A DNA stretch of 64,000 nucleotides from Methylomonas aurea (lineage in GTDB: Bacteria > Pseudomonadota > Gammaproteobacteria > Methylococcales > Methylomonadaceae). Of the stretch, positions 46,899 through 56,224 are shown piece by piece (position 1 is the stretch's first letter; the number at the start of each line of letters is the position of its first letter). Both the position numbers and the translations under genes were made by a program. The DNA lies in NCBI RefSeq assembly GCF_024505045.1, contig NZ_JANIBM010000010.1, positions 62,001 to 126,000 of the forward strand, given 5' to 3'. The notes under the pieces were generated by a model. The model was not told the origin of the DNA and did not search any database. It saw only the letters and a program-made list of their open reading frames with translations.

Positions 46899-48215
46899 TT
46901 AAATTACGTCTTTATACAGTAGCTTAGAGTTGCGTTGGTAGTTGTAGGCGCTTTGCATCGGTGCCGGCAAATCGTCAACAGCGCACGGGATGAAGCCGCG
47001 CTCGACGAACCAATGCAAAGTTTGGGTGGTGCGGACGAACAGGCGGCGAATGTTGCGGGTCCGAGCCTGGCTGATTAAATAGTTCAGCAGGCTGTCGCCG
47101 CGCCCGCCCTTGCGGTAGTCGCCGTGTACCGCCAGACAGGCCAGTTCGGCGCTGCCCGCATCGGCCATGACGTGAAACGCGGTGCAGCCGATGATCAGGC
47201 CGTCGCGCTCGATAACTATATAGTCGCCGATTTCCATCTCCAGTTTTTCCCGCGAACGTTTGACCAGGATGCCTTGGGCTTCCAGCGGTTTGATCAGTTC
47301 CATGATGCCGCCGATATCGTCCAGCGTCGCCGGACGAATAGTTTCGAAGGCGGTGGAACTGACCAGAGTGCCGACGCCGTCGCGGGTAAACAGTTCCAGC
47401 AGCAAGGCGCCGTCGACATGGCGGTTGATCAGATGGGCGCGCTGCACGCCACGGCGGCAGCTTTGCATCGCCGCCGTTAACGGTCGGGCGACGGCGTCCG
47501 GCAGTGCAGGGGTTTTATTCAGCAATTCCGCGGCCTGGTCGGTAGTCAGTTGTAACAGTGCAGCGCCGGAAGCCGGGTCGACGCAGGTTTGCTCGGTCAA
47601 TAAAATCAGTTTCTCCGCCTGCAGCGCAATCGCTACTTCGGTGGCGACTTCTTCGGCAGATAAATTGAACACCTCGCCGCTGGGCGAATAGCCGACCGGT
47701 GAAATCAGCACCACATTGTTTTGGTCCAGTTGCTGATGAATGGCCTGGGCGTCGATCTTGCGCACCGTGCCGGTGTAGCAGTAGTCGATGCCGTCCAGCA
47801 CGCCGAGCGGTTTTGCCGTAACGAAGTTGCCGGAGGCGACCCGGATTTGGGCACCGGCCATCGGCGAGCCGGAAACGCCCATCGACAGCAAAGCTTCGAT
47901 TTCGACCCGAACCAGGCCGGCCGCCTGTTTGACGTATTGCAACGTGGTGGCGTCGGTGATGCGCAAGTGGTGGTGGAATTTCGGCGTATCGCCGTGTTCC
48001 GCCAATTGTTCGTCGATCTGGGCTCGGATACCGTAGACCAACACCAGCCTGACGCCCAGGCTTTTCAGCAACGCGAAATCGTGAATCAGATTGTCGAAAT
48101 CGGCTTCGCTGACCGCATTGCCGCCGAAGAAAATCACGAAGGTGCGATTACGGTGGGCGTGGATATAGGGCGACGAATTTCTGAACCAGGCGACGAAAGT
48201 GGACTGTTGTTCCAT
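46899..48215 (-). CDS. argA: amino-acid N-acetyltransferase ArgA
   Basis: ArgA acetylates glutamate, the first step of arginine synthesis. The N-terminal amino-acid-kinase domain (TFVIFFGGNAVSEADFDNLI, used for arginine feedback) is fused to a C-terminal GNAT domain (AELACLAVHGDYRKGGRGDS). Length 438 residues. The ATG at 48215 (MEQQSTFVAWFRNSSPYIHA) gives the family N-terminus. Confidence 0.95.
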   Translation of the reverse strand: MEQQSTFVAWFRNSSPYIHAHRNRTFVIFFGGNAVSEADFDNLIHDFALLKSLGVRLVLVYGIRAQIDEQLAEHGDTPKFHHHLRITDATTLQYVKQAAGLVRVEIEALLSMGVSGSPMAGAQIRVASGNFVTAKPLGVLDGIDYCYTGTVRKIDAQAIHQQLDQNNVVLISPVGYSPSGEVFNLSAEEVATEVAIALQAEKLILLTEQTCVDPASGAALLQLTTDQAAELLNKTPALPDAVARPLTAAMQSCRRGVQRAHLINRHVDGALLLELFTRDGVGTLVSSTAFETIRPATLDDIGGIMELIKPLEAQGILVKRSREKLEMEIGDYIVIERDGLIIGCTAFHVMADAGSAELACLAVHGDYRKGGRGDSLLNYLISQARTRNIRRLFVRTTQTLHWFVERGFIPCAVDDLPAPMQSAYNYQRNSKLLYKDVI

Positions 48216-48422
48216 TCGGTGGGTGTGGTAAAAGTTAAAACCTAAGCCTCTCCTGCCGGAAGAGGGTATCAAAAATCCATGCGTCGCCGGCTCGTTTCCC
48301 GCCAGCGGAACCCTAACTCGCAGGAGCCGGCATGGAAGGTTTTCTCATCGGGAACAGCGGTAAATCGCAATCGGCTAGTTTAACCGTCAGCCGACGCCGC
48401 CGCTAGCGGCACGGAATACCCT

Positions 48423-49250
48423 TTACTTGAGAGATTTCCAACGGCCGGCAACATATTCCAGCGCTTCCTGAATGTTCAGGTCGCGGGTACCACCGCCGGT
48501 ACGGACAAAAAATTTAGGCGTGTTGCCGACGCTGAGGAACACCGGCCGCAAGGCCGGCGAGACGATGACCCGGCACACGTCTTTGTTGTCGATCTTGTGA
48601 AACAAAATATGCACGAAACGGCATAGGTCCGCTCCCAAATTCTCGGCGACCGCGGTGATCAGGGTTTGTTCGAAACCGTCCTGGTCGCTCTTTTTCAAAG
48701 TCTGAAAGTCGGGTTCCAGGCCGACGATTTCGCCGTTGTCGGCGACTCCGATCAGTAACGTGCCGCCGATGTGGCTGTTGAAAAAACCGGCCAGCGTTTT
48801 CAATACGACGCCTTCCAGGGTTCGATTCACGCGCTGTTCCTGCAAATCCCAGCGTAGTGTGGATTTAAATTCCAGCAACGGCCCTTCGCCCTGGCGGATG
48901 ATGGTCGGCAGGTCTTTTTCCAGCTCGGCTTTCAGTGCATCCAAGTCGACCAGGCGTTTATGCAGCATCTGGTAAAAGCCGAGCGACAGCAAGCCCAGGA
49001 GCGCGCCGATTTCCGCATAGAACAGGATCAAATTATTCTGGTTGATCTGCCCTGTCATGACCTCGGTAAACTGGCCGATGACGAATTCTATCGACGAAAT
49101 CGGGTCGGCATTGCGTTCGCGCGAACTGATGTAATCGTAACTGGGCGCCAGCAGAAAAATCCCCATCCCGGCACCGATCCAGGCGGCCAGAAAGTAGATT
49201 TTCAGTTTTTGTTTCCAGATGTTCAGGAGCAGCAGTAAGAAACGTTTCAC
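48423..49250 (-). CDS. membrane-anchored AlbA_2 (Schlafen-type) domain protein
   Basis: A 275-residue protein with two transmembrane helices (about 17-36 and 74-97) followed by an AlbA_2 domain (Pfam PF04326; formerly AAA_4). Its signature is complete: GEGPLLEFKSTLR with E127, AGFFNSHIGG, and GGTLLIGVADNGEIVGLE. AlbA_2 domains are usually soluble nucleic-acid-binding parts of regulators and Schlafen-like nucleases, so a membrane-anchored form is unusual. The start is GTG at 49250. Neighbours are argA downstream and an MreB-like gene 30 bases upstream. Function unknown. Confidence 0.85.
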   Translation of the reverse strand: MKRFLLLLLNIWKQKLKIYFLAAWIGAGMGIFLLAPSYDYISSRERNADPISSIEFVIGQFTEVMTGQINQNNLILFYAEIGALLGLLSLGFYQMLHKRLVDLDALKAELEKDLPTIIRQGEGPLLEFKSTLRWDLQEQRVNRTLEGVVLKTLAGFFNSHIGGTLLIGVADNGEIVGLEPDFQTLKKSDQDGFEQTLITAVAENLGADLCRFVHILFHKIDNKDVCRVIVSPALRPVFLSVGNTPKFFVRTGGGTRDLNIQEALEYVAGRWKSLK

Positions 49251-49280
49251 GTCGGAATGGCGATTTCGAATGGGGATACG

Positions 49281-49772
49281 TTAGGGAAACAATAGCCGGC
49301 CCTCTTCAGGAAAGCTGCGTTTGCGTAGTTGTTCTATCGTCAAACTTGGCCCCTGCCAAACGTAGGCTTGGGATGCGCCGGCCATGCTGGCCAATTCGGC
49401 GAAGGCGCGAATTTCGATTTGAGTCAAGCCGCCTTCCAGCATTGCCAGCGGATGCAGCACTACAAGGGGTTTGGCGATGAAAAAGCTCTTCGGCAAGGCT
49501 TGTTTAATCAAATAACGCAGGGTTCGTTCGGCGATGGCGAAATCCGCCAGCAGGGTGCGGGGATGGCGGAAGCCGTTTTCGATGCGGATATTGGGCTTGT
49601 CGGTTAGCTGCTTTGCCATCGATCCCACTGCAACAATTGAATCCCGGCCCCGCTTAGTCTCTATTGCCAGTAACGGCGGTTCGGCCAGTTTAAGTCCGGT
49701 TTCGGCATGGGTGATTTCGATTAACTCGGACGTCATAACGATGTAAAGCGTGTTGCGAAAATAGTTGAGCAT
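49281..49772 (-). CDS. truncated MreB-like protein (domain I only)
   Basis: A 163-residue protein similar to the N-terminal half of MreB. The segment LLAIETKRGRDSIVAVGSMA matches MreB VVAI...VAAVGHDAKQ; TLLADFAIAERTLRYLIKQA matches MreB GVIADF..TE.ML...I; and LTQIEIRAFAELASMAGASQ matches MreB VERRAIRESA..AGA. The phosphate-1 loop DLGTANT of MreB is replaced by SELIEITH, and the second half of the actin fold is missing, so ATP binding is unlikely. ATG at 49772 preferred to a TTG at 49784. It sits between ilvD and the AlbA_2 gene. Confidence 0.75.
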   Translation of the reverse strand: MLNYFRNTLYIVMTSELIEITHAETGLKLAEPPLLAIETKRGRDSIVAVGSMAKQLTDKPNIRIENGFRHPRTLLADFAIAERTLRYLIKQALPKSFFIAKPLVVLHPLAMLEGGLTQIEIRAFAELASMAGASQAYVWQGPSLTIEQLRKRSFPEEGRLLFP

Positions 49773-49899
49773 TGAATCGTCCAAACGTCGTTTGATTTGG
49801 TGTCTGTATCCAATAACTCAGCTCAACGCGGCTCGCGGGCTTGAAATCGCACAAAGTCTCAAACCCGGCTATCGCCAATACCCGACCAGTTTGGCAAGC

Positions 49900-51750
49900 T
49901 CAGTCTGCTGCGAGCTTCGACAAATCCCTGACCGCACCTTTATCGGCAGAGGTAGCAAAGGCAGCATAGGCTTTCAAGGCGACGGATACTTTGCGCGGGC
50001 GCGGCTTGGCCGGTTTCCAGCCCAGCTTGTCCTGTTCGGCGCGGCGTTGCGCCAGCTCCTCGTCGGACAGCAACACGTTGATCGAGCGGTTGGGAATATC
50101 GATCCTGATCCGATCGCCGTTTTTCAGCAAGCCGATCGCGCCGCCGGCGGCCGCCTCCGGCGAACAGTGGCCGATCGACAGACCCGAAGTGCCGCCGGAG
50201 AAACGGCCGTCGGTCAGCAGCGCGCAGGCTTTGCCCAGGCCCTTGGATTTGATATAGCTGGTCGGATACAACATTTCCTGCATACCCGGGCCGCCGCGCG
50301 GACCTTCGTAGCGGACGACGACCACGTCGCCGGCTTTGACTTTATCGGCCAGGATGTTTTCGACTGCTTCGTCCTGCGACTCGACCACATGGGCGCTGCC
50401 TTCGAATACCAGCAGGCTGTCGTCCACGCCGGCGGTTTTGACCACGCAGCCGTCCAGCGCGATGTTGCCGTGCAGCACCGCCAGACCGCCTTCCTGGCTG
50501 AAGGCATGCTCGAACGAGCGAATACAACCTTCGGCTCGGTCTAGATCCAGGCTGGGCCAACGTGCGTTTTGGCTGAAAGCGACCTGAGTCGGAATGCCGC
50601 CCGGGCCGGCCATATAAAAGGTTTTTACCGCATCGCTGGGGTTGTTCATCACGTCCCATTGCGCCAGGGCCTCGCCTAACGTTTTGGCGTGCACGGTGGG
50701 TACGTCGGTATGCAATTTGCCGGCCCGGTTCAGCTCGGCCAGAATCGCCATGATGCCGCCGGCGCGATGGACATCTTCGATGTGGTATTTGTTGGTATTC
50801 GGCGCGACTTTGCATAACTGCGGCACCACGCGCGACATGCGGTCGATGTCGGCCAGCGTGAAATCGATGCCGGCTTCTTGGGCAACGGCCAATAAGTGCA
50901 AAATGGTGTTGGTCGAACCGCCCATCGCGATATCCAGCGCGATGGCGTTCTCGAAGGCTTTGAAGCCGACCGCGCGCGGCAGCACCGATTCGTCGTTTTG
51001 TTCGTAATATTGCTTGGCGAGTTCGACGATGCGGCGGCCGGCTTGCTTGAACAACTGCTCGCGGTCGGCATGGGTGGCGACCACGGTGCCGTTACCCGGC
51101 AAGGACAGGCCCAGCGCTTCGGTCAGGCAGTTCATCGAGTTGGCGGTGAACATGCCGGAGCAGGAGCCGCAGGTCGGGCAGGCCGAGCGTTCGACCGCCG
51201 CTAAATCGTTGTCGGAGACTTTGCTGTCGGCCGCCATCACCATCGCGTCGATCAAATCCAGTTTCTTGACGTCGGCGCCTTCAGCCAAACGCACTTTGCC
51301 GGCTTCCATCGGCCCGCCGGAGACGAAAATCACCGGAATGTTCAGGCGCATCGCGGCCATCAGCATGCCCGGCGTGATTTTGTCGCAGTTGGAAATGCAG
51401 ACCAGCGCATCGGCGCAGTGGGCATTGACCATGTATTCGACGCTGTCGGCAATCAAATCGCGGCTGGGCAGGCTGTACAGCATGCCGTCGTGGCCCATCG
51501 CGATGCCGTCGTCGACAGCGATGGTGTTGAATTCTTTCGCGACGCCGCCGGCTTGTTCGATCTCGCGCGCGACCAATTGGCCCAGATCTTTCAGATGTAC
51601 ATGGCCCGGCACGAACTGGGTGAAGGAGTTGGCGACGGCAATGATCGGTTTGTTGAAGTCGCCTTCTTTCATGCCGGTGGCGCGCCATAATGCGCGTGCA
51701 CCTGCCATGTTGCGGCCTTGGGTAGTGGTATATGAACGGTATGCAGGCAT
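49900..51750 (-). CDS. ilvD: dihydroxy-acid dehydratase IlvD
   Basis: IlvD makes the 2-keto acids of valine and isoleucine by dehydration; it holds an Fe-S cluster. Cluster ligands and signatures are seen in [19 protein letters not shown] and [18 protein letters not shown]. Length 616 residues, as usual. AGGAA precedes the ATG. Other ilv genes are not in the window. Confidence 0.97.
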   Translation of the reverse strand: MPAYRSYTTTQGRNMAGARALWRATGMKEGDFNKPIIAVANSFTQFVPGHVHLKDLGQLVAREIEQAGGVAKEFNTIAVDDGIAMGHDGMLYSLPSRDLIADSVEYMVNAHCADALVCISNCDKITPGMLMAAMRLNIPVIFVSGGPMEAGKVRLAEGADVKKLDLIDAMVMAADSKVSDNDLAAVERSACPTCGSCSGMFTANSMNCLTEALGLSLPGNGTVVATHADREQLFKQAGRRIVELAKQYYEQNDESVLPRAVGFKAFENAIALDIAMGGSTNTILHLLAVAQEAGIDFTLADIDRMSRVVPQLCKVAPNTNKYHIEDVHRAGGIMAILAELNRAGKLHTDVPTVHAKTLGEALAQWDVMNNPSDAVKTFYMAGPGGIPTQVAFSQNARWPSLDLDRAEGCIRSFEHAFSQEGGLAVLHGNIALDGCVVKTAGVDDSLLVFEGSAHVVESQDEAVENILADKVKAGDVVVVRYEGPRGGPGMQEMLYPTSYIKSKGLGKACALLTDGRFSGGTSGLSIGHCSPEAAAGGAIGLLKNGDRIRIDIPNRSINVLLSDEELAQRRAEQDKLGWKPAKPRPRKVSVALKAYAAFATSADKGAVRDLSKLAAD

Positions 51751-51847
51751 GGTGATTCCTACTGAAAGCAGAAAGCGGCCATTGTAAACGGCCGCCGGGG
51801 AAGGTGTATCAGCCGCGAATTTATCTAGCGGCTAAATCCATAAAAAA

Positions 51848-52486
51848 CTAGAAGGTATCCCAACCGCTGGAGCGGCGGCGCCAGCTCAATTTCGGCAGGA
51901 TGAAGCCGAGCAATACGCCGAACAGAGACAGGCCGCCGCCGTACAGAAACCAGTCCTGGTTGGTGTTGTCGGTCAAGGCCAGGTTTTCCCGCTTCAATTG
52001 TTGCAGTTCGCGTTCGACTGCAATGACACGTTCCTGCAATTGGTCGCGTTGCTGCTTCAATTGGATGGCGTTCGCGGCGGTCTGCTGCAATTCGGCCAGA
52101 TCCGCGCTGAGTTTGTCGCGTTCCTTACCGACTTCCTGACTGCTCGCCTGAGATGCCTTCAGCTGCTTGTTTTCCTCCAACAAGGCTTCCAGTTTTTTGT
52201 TCGCGGCTTCGAGTTGGTTGCGGGCGCTAGGTTCGCCGGTCAAATAACGGGTCAGAATAAAGCCTTCCGCGCCGCTACCGGTCTGAATATAGGTGTAACC
52301 GTTTTCGGTGTTGTCGCCCAATACCATAACCGGCGCGCCGTTTTCCAGCATCTTGACGATTTTGGTGCGTTCGCTTTCGCCGCTACGCAGCGGGACTTCG
52401 ACTTTATCCGTGATGTAAGCCGTTTTGGCTAGTGCGATATTGGTGAAAAACAGACTGGCAAATAGGCAGATAAAGGGCTTTTTCAC
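51848..52486 (-). CDS. SH3-domain protein, TIGR04211/YgiM-like
   Basis: A 212-residue envelope protein. A signal peptide (KKPFICLFASLFFTNIALA) leads to a bacterial SH3 domain (VEVPLRSGESERTKIVKMLE, then GAEGFILTRYL), a long coiled coil at about 90-170 and a C-terminal transmembrane helix (WFLYGGGLSLFGVLLGFILP) with a basic end. This order is typical of YgiM. The function is not established. GTG start at 52486. Confidence 0.88.
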   Translation of the reverse strand: MKKPFICLFASLFFTNIALAKTAYITDKVEVPLRSGESERTKIVKMLENGAPVMVLGDNTENGYTYIQTGSGAEGFILTRYLTGEPSARNQLEAANKKLEALLEENKQLKASQASSQEVGKERDKLSADLAELQQTAANAIQLKQQRDQLQERVIAVERELQQLKRENLALTDNTNQDWFLYGGGLSLFGVLLGFILPKLSWRRRSSGWDTF

Positions 52487-52535
52487 GGTATCACTCTTCG
52501 GTCGGCTTTTGAATAAAGCGGCGATTCTAGCGAAA

Positions 52536-53435
52536 TTATCGGCAGATGAGAAATTCCAGTAACGCTTTCTGAGCGTGCAGACGGTTCTCCGCTTCCGGAA
52601 AAACCACGCTTTGCGGGCCGTCGATCACGTCGGCGGTGACCTCTTCGCCGCGGTGTGCCGGCAGACAGTGCATGAACAGCGCATCGGGCTTGGCGGCTGC
52701 CATGGTGGCGGCGTTGACCTGGAAGTCTTTGAACACGAATTCGCGTTTCTTTTGCTCCTCTTCCTGGCCCATGCTGGCCCAAACGTCGGTTACCACCAGA
52801 TCAGCCTGATGCGCGGCCTGTTCCGGCGTATTGAAGAACGCGATGCGGTCGCCGGCCGGATCGACGATGCTTTGCAGCGGTCTGTAATCGACCGGGCAGG
52901 CGATATTCAGTTTGAAGCCGAACTGGCGCGCGGCGTTGATGTAAGAGTGACACATATTGTTGCCGTCGCCGATCCACGCCACGGTCTTGCCCGCGATGTC
53001 GCCGCGAAACTCGAAATAGGTCTGCATATCCGCCAGCAATTGGCAGGGGTGTTTCAAATCGGTCAGGCCGTTGATCACCGGAACCCGCGAATGTTTGGCG
53101 AAGGTGGTGACGGTCTCGTGTTTGTGAGTGCGCAGCATGATGCAGTCCACCATGCTGGAAATCACTTTAGCGCTGTCTTCCAGCGGTTCGCCGCGGCCGA
53201 GTTGGGTGTCGCGCGGCGACAAAAACAGCGCCGTGCCGCCGAACTGGGCCATGCCGGCTTCGAACGAGATTCGGGTCCGGGTCGAAGATTTTTCGAAAAT
53301 CATCGCCAGCACTTTGCCTTTTAGCGGTTGATAATCGGGATCGCGGTGGCGTTTCAGCTCCATGGCGCGAAGGATCAAGGCATGTAGCTCGGCGCTGGTT
53401 AAATCCAACAGGCTGGTGAAGTGTCTGGGTTGCAT
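52536..53435 (-). CDS. argF: ornithine carbamoyltransferase ArgF
   Basis: ArgF makes citrulline from ornithine and carbamoyl phosphate. The carbamoyl-phosphate loop is [12 protein letters not shown], the ornithine loop is in [12 protein letters not shown], and the middle [11 protein letters not shown] is conserved. Length 299 residues. It begins 6 bases after the argD stop, so argD-argF form an operon. Confidence 0.96.
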   Translation of the reverse strand: MQPRHFTSLLDLTSAELHALILRAMELKRHRDPDYQPLKGKVLAMIFEKSSTRTRISFEAGMAQFGGTALFLSPRDTQLGRGEPLEDSAKVISSMVDCIMLRTHKHETVTTFAKHSRVPVINGLTDLKHPCQLLADMQTYFEFRGDIAGKTVAWIGDGNNMCHSYINAARQFGFKLNIACPVDYRPLQSIVDPAGDRIAFFNTPEQAAHQADLVVTDVWASMGQEEEQKKREFVFKDFQVNAATMAAAKPDALFMHCLPAHRGEEVTADVIDGPQSVVFPEAENRLHAQKALLEFLICR

Positions 53436-53441
53436 GGCAAT

Positions 53442-54614
53442 TTACCTGCTAAAGTCCTGAATGAGCGCCGCCAAGGTTTCGGTCAGCGTCGCGATTTGGG
53501 CGTCGTCGATGATCAACGGCGGCAATAAACGGATGGTGTTTTCGGCGGTGACGTTGATCAACAAGCCATGTGCCAAGGCGATGCCGACCAGTTCGCCGCA
53601 CGCCCGATCCAGTTCGATGCCGATCATCAAGCCTTTGTTGCGGATCGAAACAATGTGCGGATTGCCGGCCAGGGCCTGCTTTAACGCGGTGTGGATTTTT
53701 TCGCCTTTCTCGGCCGCTTGTCCGATCAAGCCGGAGCCGGTCAAGGTTTCCAGTACTGCCAGGGCAGCGCTACACGCCAACGGGTTGCCGCCGAAGGTGG
53801 AACCGTGGTTGCCGGCTGTCAGCACTTCGGCAGCTTGGCCGCGTGCCAGGCAGGCGCCAATCGGCACGCCATTACCCAAGGCTTTGGCCATGGTGCAGAC
53901 ATCCGGCAAAATAGCGTTGTGTTGATAGGCCAGGAACTGTCCGGTACGGCCGACGCCAGTCTGGATTTCATCCAATATCATCAGCAAGTTATGGCGGTCG
54001 CACAGCTCGCGAATCCGGTTCAGATAGTCGGCGGCCGGGATGTTGACACCGCCTTCGCCTTGCACCGGTTCCGCCATGATCGCCACGATGTTACTGTCCG
54101 CCGCGATGGCGGCTTCCAGCGCCGGAATATCGTTGTAGGGCACGTGGCTGAAGCCGGGCAATAATGGTGCGAAGCCTTGTTTGATTTTGCTGTTGCCGGT
54201 CGCGCTCAAGGTGCCCATGGTGCGGCCGTGGAAGCTTTTTTCCATGGTTATCACCACCGGATTGTCGATACCGCGCTGATGGCCGTATTTGCGGGCAATC
54301 TTGATCGCGGCTTCGTTGGCCTCGGCGCCGGAGTTGGCGAAAAACACATTGTCCATGCCGCTTAGTGCGATCAGGCGGTCGGCCAATTGTGTCTGCAATT
54401 CCACACCGTACAGATTGGACGTGTGCAACAGGGTCTTGCTTTGCCGGCACACGGCTTCGTGCACTGCAGGATGGGCGTGGCCCAGGCTGCAAACGGCGAT
54501 ACCGGCCACTGCGTCCAGATAGCGTCGGCCTTCGTTGTCCCACAACCACGCGCCTTCTCCGCGCGAAAAGGTGACCGACTGGCGGGCGTACGTGGGCATG
54601 ATATGGCTGGTCAT
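53442..54614 (-). CDS. argD: acetylornithine aminotransferase ArgD
   Basis: ArgD is a PLP class III aminotransferase that makes N-acetylornithine. FANSGAEANEAAIKIARKYG binds phosphate, LMILDEIQTGVGRTG holds the PLP Asp, and MAKALGNGVP holds the PLP lysine. Length 390 residues. The ATG at 54614 is preferred to a TTG two codons earlier. It is the first gene of the argD-argF operon and has a good promoter upstream. Confidence 0.95.
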   Translation of the reverse strand: MTSHIMPTYARQSVTFSRGEGAWLWDNEGRRYLDAVAGIAVCSLGHAHPAVHEAVCRQSKTLLHTSNLYGVELQTQLADRLIALSGMDNVFFANSGAEANEAAIKIARKYGHQRGIDNPVVITMEKSFHGRTMGTLSATGNSKIKQGFAPLLPGFSHVPYNDIPALEAAIAADSNIVAIMAEPVQGEGGVNIPAADYLNRIRELCDRHNLLMILDEIQTGVGRTGQFLAYQHNAILPDVCTMAKALGNGVPIGACLARGQAAEVLTAGNHGSTFGGNPLACSAALAVLETLTGSGLIGQAAEKGEKIHTALKQALAGNPHIVSIRNKGLMIGIELDRACGELVGIALAHGLLINVTAENTIRLLPPLIIDDAQIATLTETLAALIQDFSR

Positions 54615-54669
54615 TTGCAAGGCTCTGGAGGTGTTTTAAAAAACGCAGTTCGCTTGAAAAAAGCGCGCG

Positions 54670-54698
54670 ATTATATTTTTTAAACGCTAGCGAAGCAA
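54670..54698 (-). promoter_or_regulatory. sigma-70 promoter of argD-argF
   Basis: On the minus strand TTGCTT, exactly 17 bases, TATAAT. Transcription would start about 50 bases before the argD ATG. Confidence 0.65.
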
Positions 54699-54742
54699 AC
54701 AATAGTTTCAGTCCCCCCGGTTTTTCAACGTTCCGTAGTTAA

Positions 54743-54758
54743 GCGGCAAACTTGCCGC
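54743..54758. promoter_or_regulatory. 16-base palindrome in the argD/RHH-like intergenic region
   Basis: GCGGCAA-AC-TTGCCGC: perfect 7-base arms with a 2-base centre. It lies between the argD promoter and the divergent ribbon-helix-helix-like gene, so it could be an operator. This is inference from symmetry only. Confidence 0.4.
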
Positions 54759-54874
54759 GGGCAATGCCGGCGCGCTGTTATAAATTTGTAATATTGATGC
54801 AGTAAAGTTCCGCCATTTACAGCCGTTTCGGCCGGCTTAGGGTTCGCAGGCTAATAACTTTCAAAGGATTTGCG

Positions 54875-55393
54875 TTGAACGAGAACGAGCATCCGATAGA
54901 CGATAAAAAACACATCGTTTCGATAAGGTTAAATAATTCTGACCGGATTGCGGTGCGTTCCACCGCTGCCAGGCTGTTGGTGCGCGAGTCCGAGTTGTAC
55001 CGCTTTGCCGTTTATCATTTGCTGAATCGCTTGCACAAGCTCCACGACGACGCTTGCGTCGGCAGTGATTTGTTGCCGCTGTTCATTGAGTTCAAGAACG
55101 AATTGAATACCCACTTGGGCCTGAAAAAACACCAGTTGTTTAAAATTTTCAACGGCCGCAATCCGGAGCCGGAAAAATTCGTGTCGATGGCCGATATCGA
55201 ACTGTTGTTGTTGCCGCGCCACGCTGTGCGCCAACGTTTGCAGCAAATGAACGAGGCCTTACCGCAAAAACGCGCCGATACCGACGCATGGTTACATGCC
55301 TATCTGCAGGAAAAATACCGCTTCAGCGCTCCGGCTGAGGATGGCGATTTGTTGGCCATCGGCGATAACAGCGCGGAATCGGCAGGCGGTTGA
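54875..55393 (+). CDS. hypothetical protein with ribbon-helix-helix-like N-terminus
   Basis: A 172-residue protein with no signal peptide. Residues 13-21 (HIVSIRLNN) look like a short beta strand, followed by two helices (RIAVRSTAARLLV, ESELYRFAVYHLLNRL), the pattern of ribbon-helix-helix DNA-binding proteins. The rest is helical with no recognised domain. The start is TTG at 54875 with AAAGGA upstream. It is transcribed divergently from argD; a regulatory role is plausible but unproven. Confidence 0.65.
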   Translation: MNENEHPIDDKKHIVSIRLNNSDRIAVRSTAARLLVRESELYRFAVYHLLNRLHKLHDDACVGSDLLPLFIEFKNELNTHLGLKKHQLFKIFNGRNPEPEKFVSMADIELLLLPRHAVRQRLQQMNEALPQKRADTDAWLHAYLQEKYRFSAPAEDGDLLAIGDNSAESAGG

Positions 55394-55567
55394 GTTGGCG
55401 GTGCGATCGGGTTGCCGGGTTCGCCGGTAGAGCGAAGGTGCGGGTTGGAATGGGGATACGACATGTGACGTTGCTACCTATGAGTCGATGGCGCAAAGGC
55501 CTCCGGCTGGACAGGTCGTTCATGCATGGCTATGCTCGGCGGTTTTAGATACTGTTCAGGAGGCGGC

Positions 55568-56206
55568 ATGCCGATTACCCCCGTTATTTTTCCGGAGCTG
55601 GTCCGGGCCTTGATCGCAGTTATCGACGCCAACGCCGATGCGGTTACTGAGCTGGACCAGGCGATAGGCGACGGCGACCATGTCTTTAACCTGCAGCGCG
55701 GTTTGCAGGCTTTACAGCAACATGCCGATGAAATTGCGGCGTTGGATTGGCCGCAGGCCTGGCAAAAAATCGGCATGACTGTGATGTCCGCCGTCGGCGG
55801 CGCCTCGGGATCTTTGTACGCCACCTTGCTTATCGGATTGGCGAAGAGCAGTCAGGGTAAATCCCTGAATGTCCAGGGCTTCTCTGAAGCTTTGTTGCAA
55901 GCGGTGGAAGCGGTCAAGCAGCGCGGCAAAGCGGATGTCGGCGAGAAAACCATGCTCGATGTACTAGTGCCGGTCGCTCAGGCTTTGCAGGCAGAGGCGG
56001 CGGCGAACAGCGCGCTGCCAACGATTTTGGCGCGTTTGCGCCAAGTCGCGGCGGAGGGGGCTGAAGCGACGCGGGATATGGTCGCAACCAAGGGCAGGGC
56101 GTCGTTTCTTGGCGAACGCAGTAAAGGCCACGTCGATGCCGGCGCCAAAACTGCGCAGTTGATGATTGCTGCGATCGCCGACGTGCTGGATTCCGCGGCC
56201 GCTTAA
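55568..56206 (+). CDS. dhaL: dihydroxyacetone kinase, ADP-binding subunit DhaL
   Basis: DhaL carries the nucleotide used to phosphorylate dihydroxyacetone held by DhaK. The Mg-ADP motif ELDQAIGDGDHVFNLQRG has the conserved Asp residues; GGASGSLYATL, VGEKTMLDVLVP and GRASFLGERSKGHVDAGAKT complete the family. Length 212 residues. AGGAGG precedes the ATG at 55568. It is convergent with dhaK, not in one operon with it, and dhaM is missing. Confidence 0.92.
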   Translation: MPITPVIFPELVRALIAVIDANADAVTELDQAIGDGDHVFNLQRGLQALQQHADEIAALDWPQAWQKIGMTVMSAVGGASGSLYATLLIGLAKSSQGKSLNVQGFSEALLQAVEAVKQRGKADVGEKTMLDVLVPVAQALQAEAAANSALPTILARLRQVAAEGAEATRDMVATKGRASFLGERSKGHVDAGAKTAQLMIAAIADVLDSAAA

Positions 56207-56224
56207 AGTCGGCCGCGAGGCGGA

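Noticed and set aside
49281-49772. MreB-like gene as a decayed pseudogene of mreB
   Set aside because: The frame is open throughout, has a clean stop, and the conserved segments are spread over the whole length, so a functional short protein is at least as likely.
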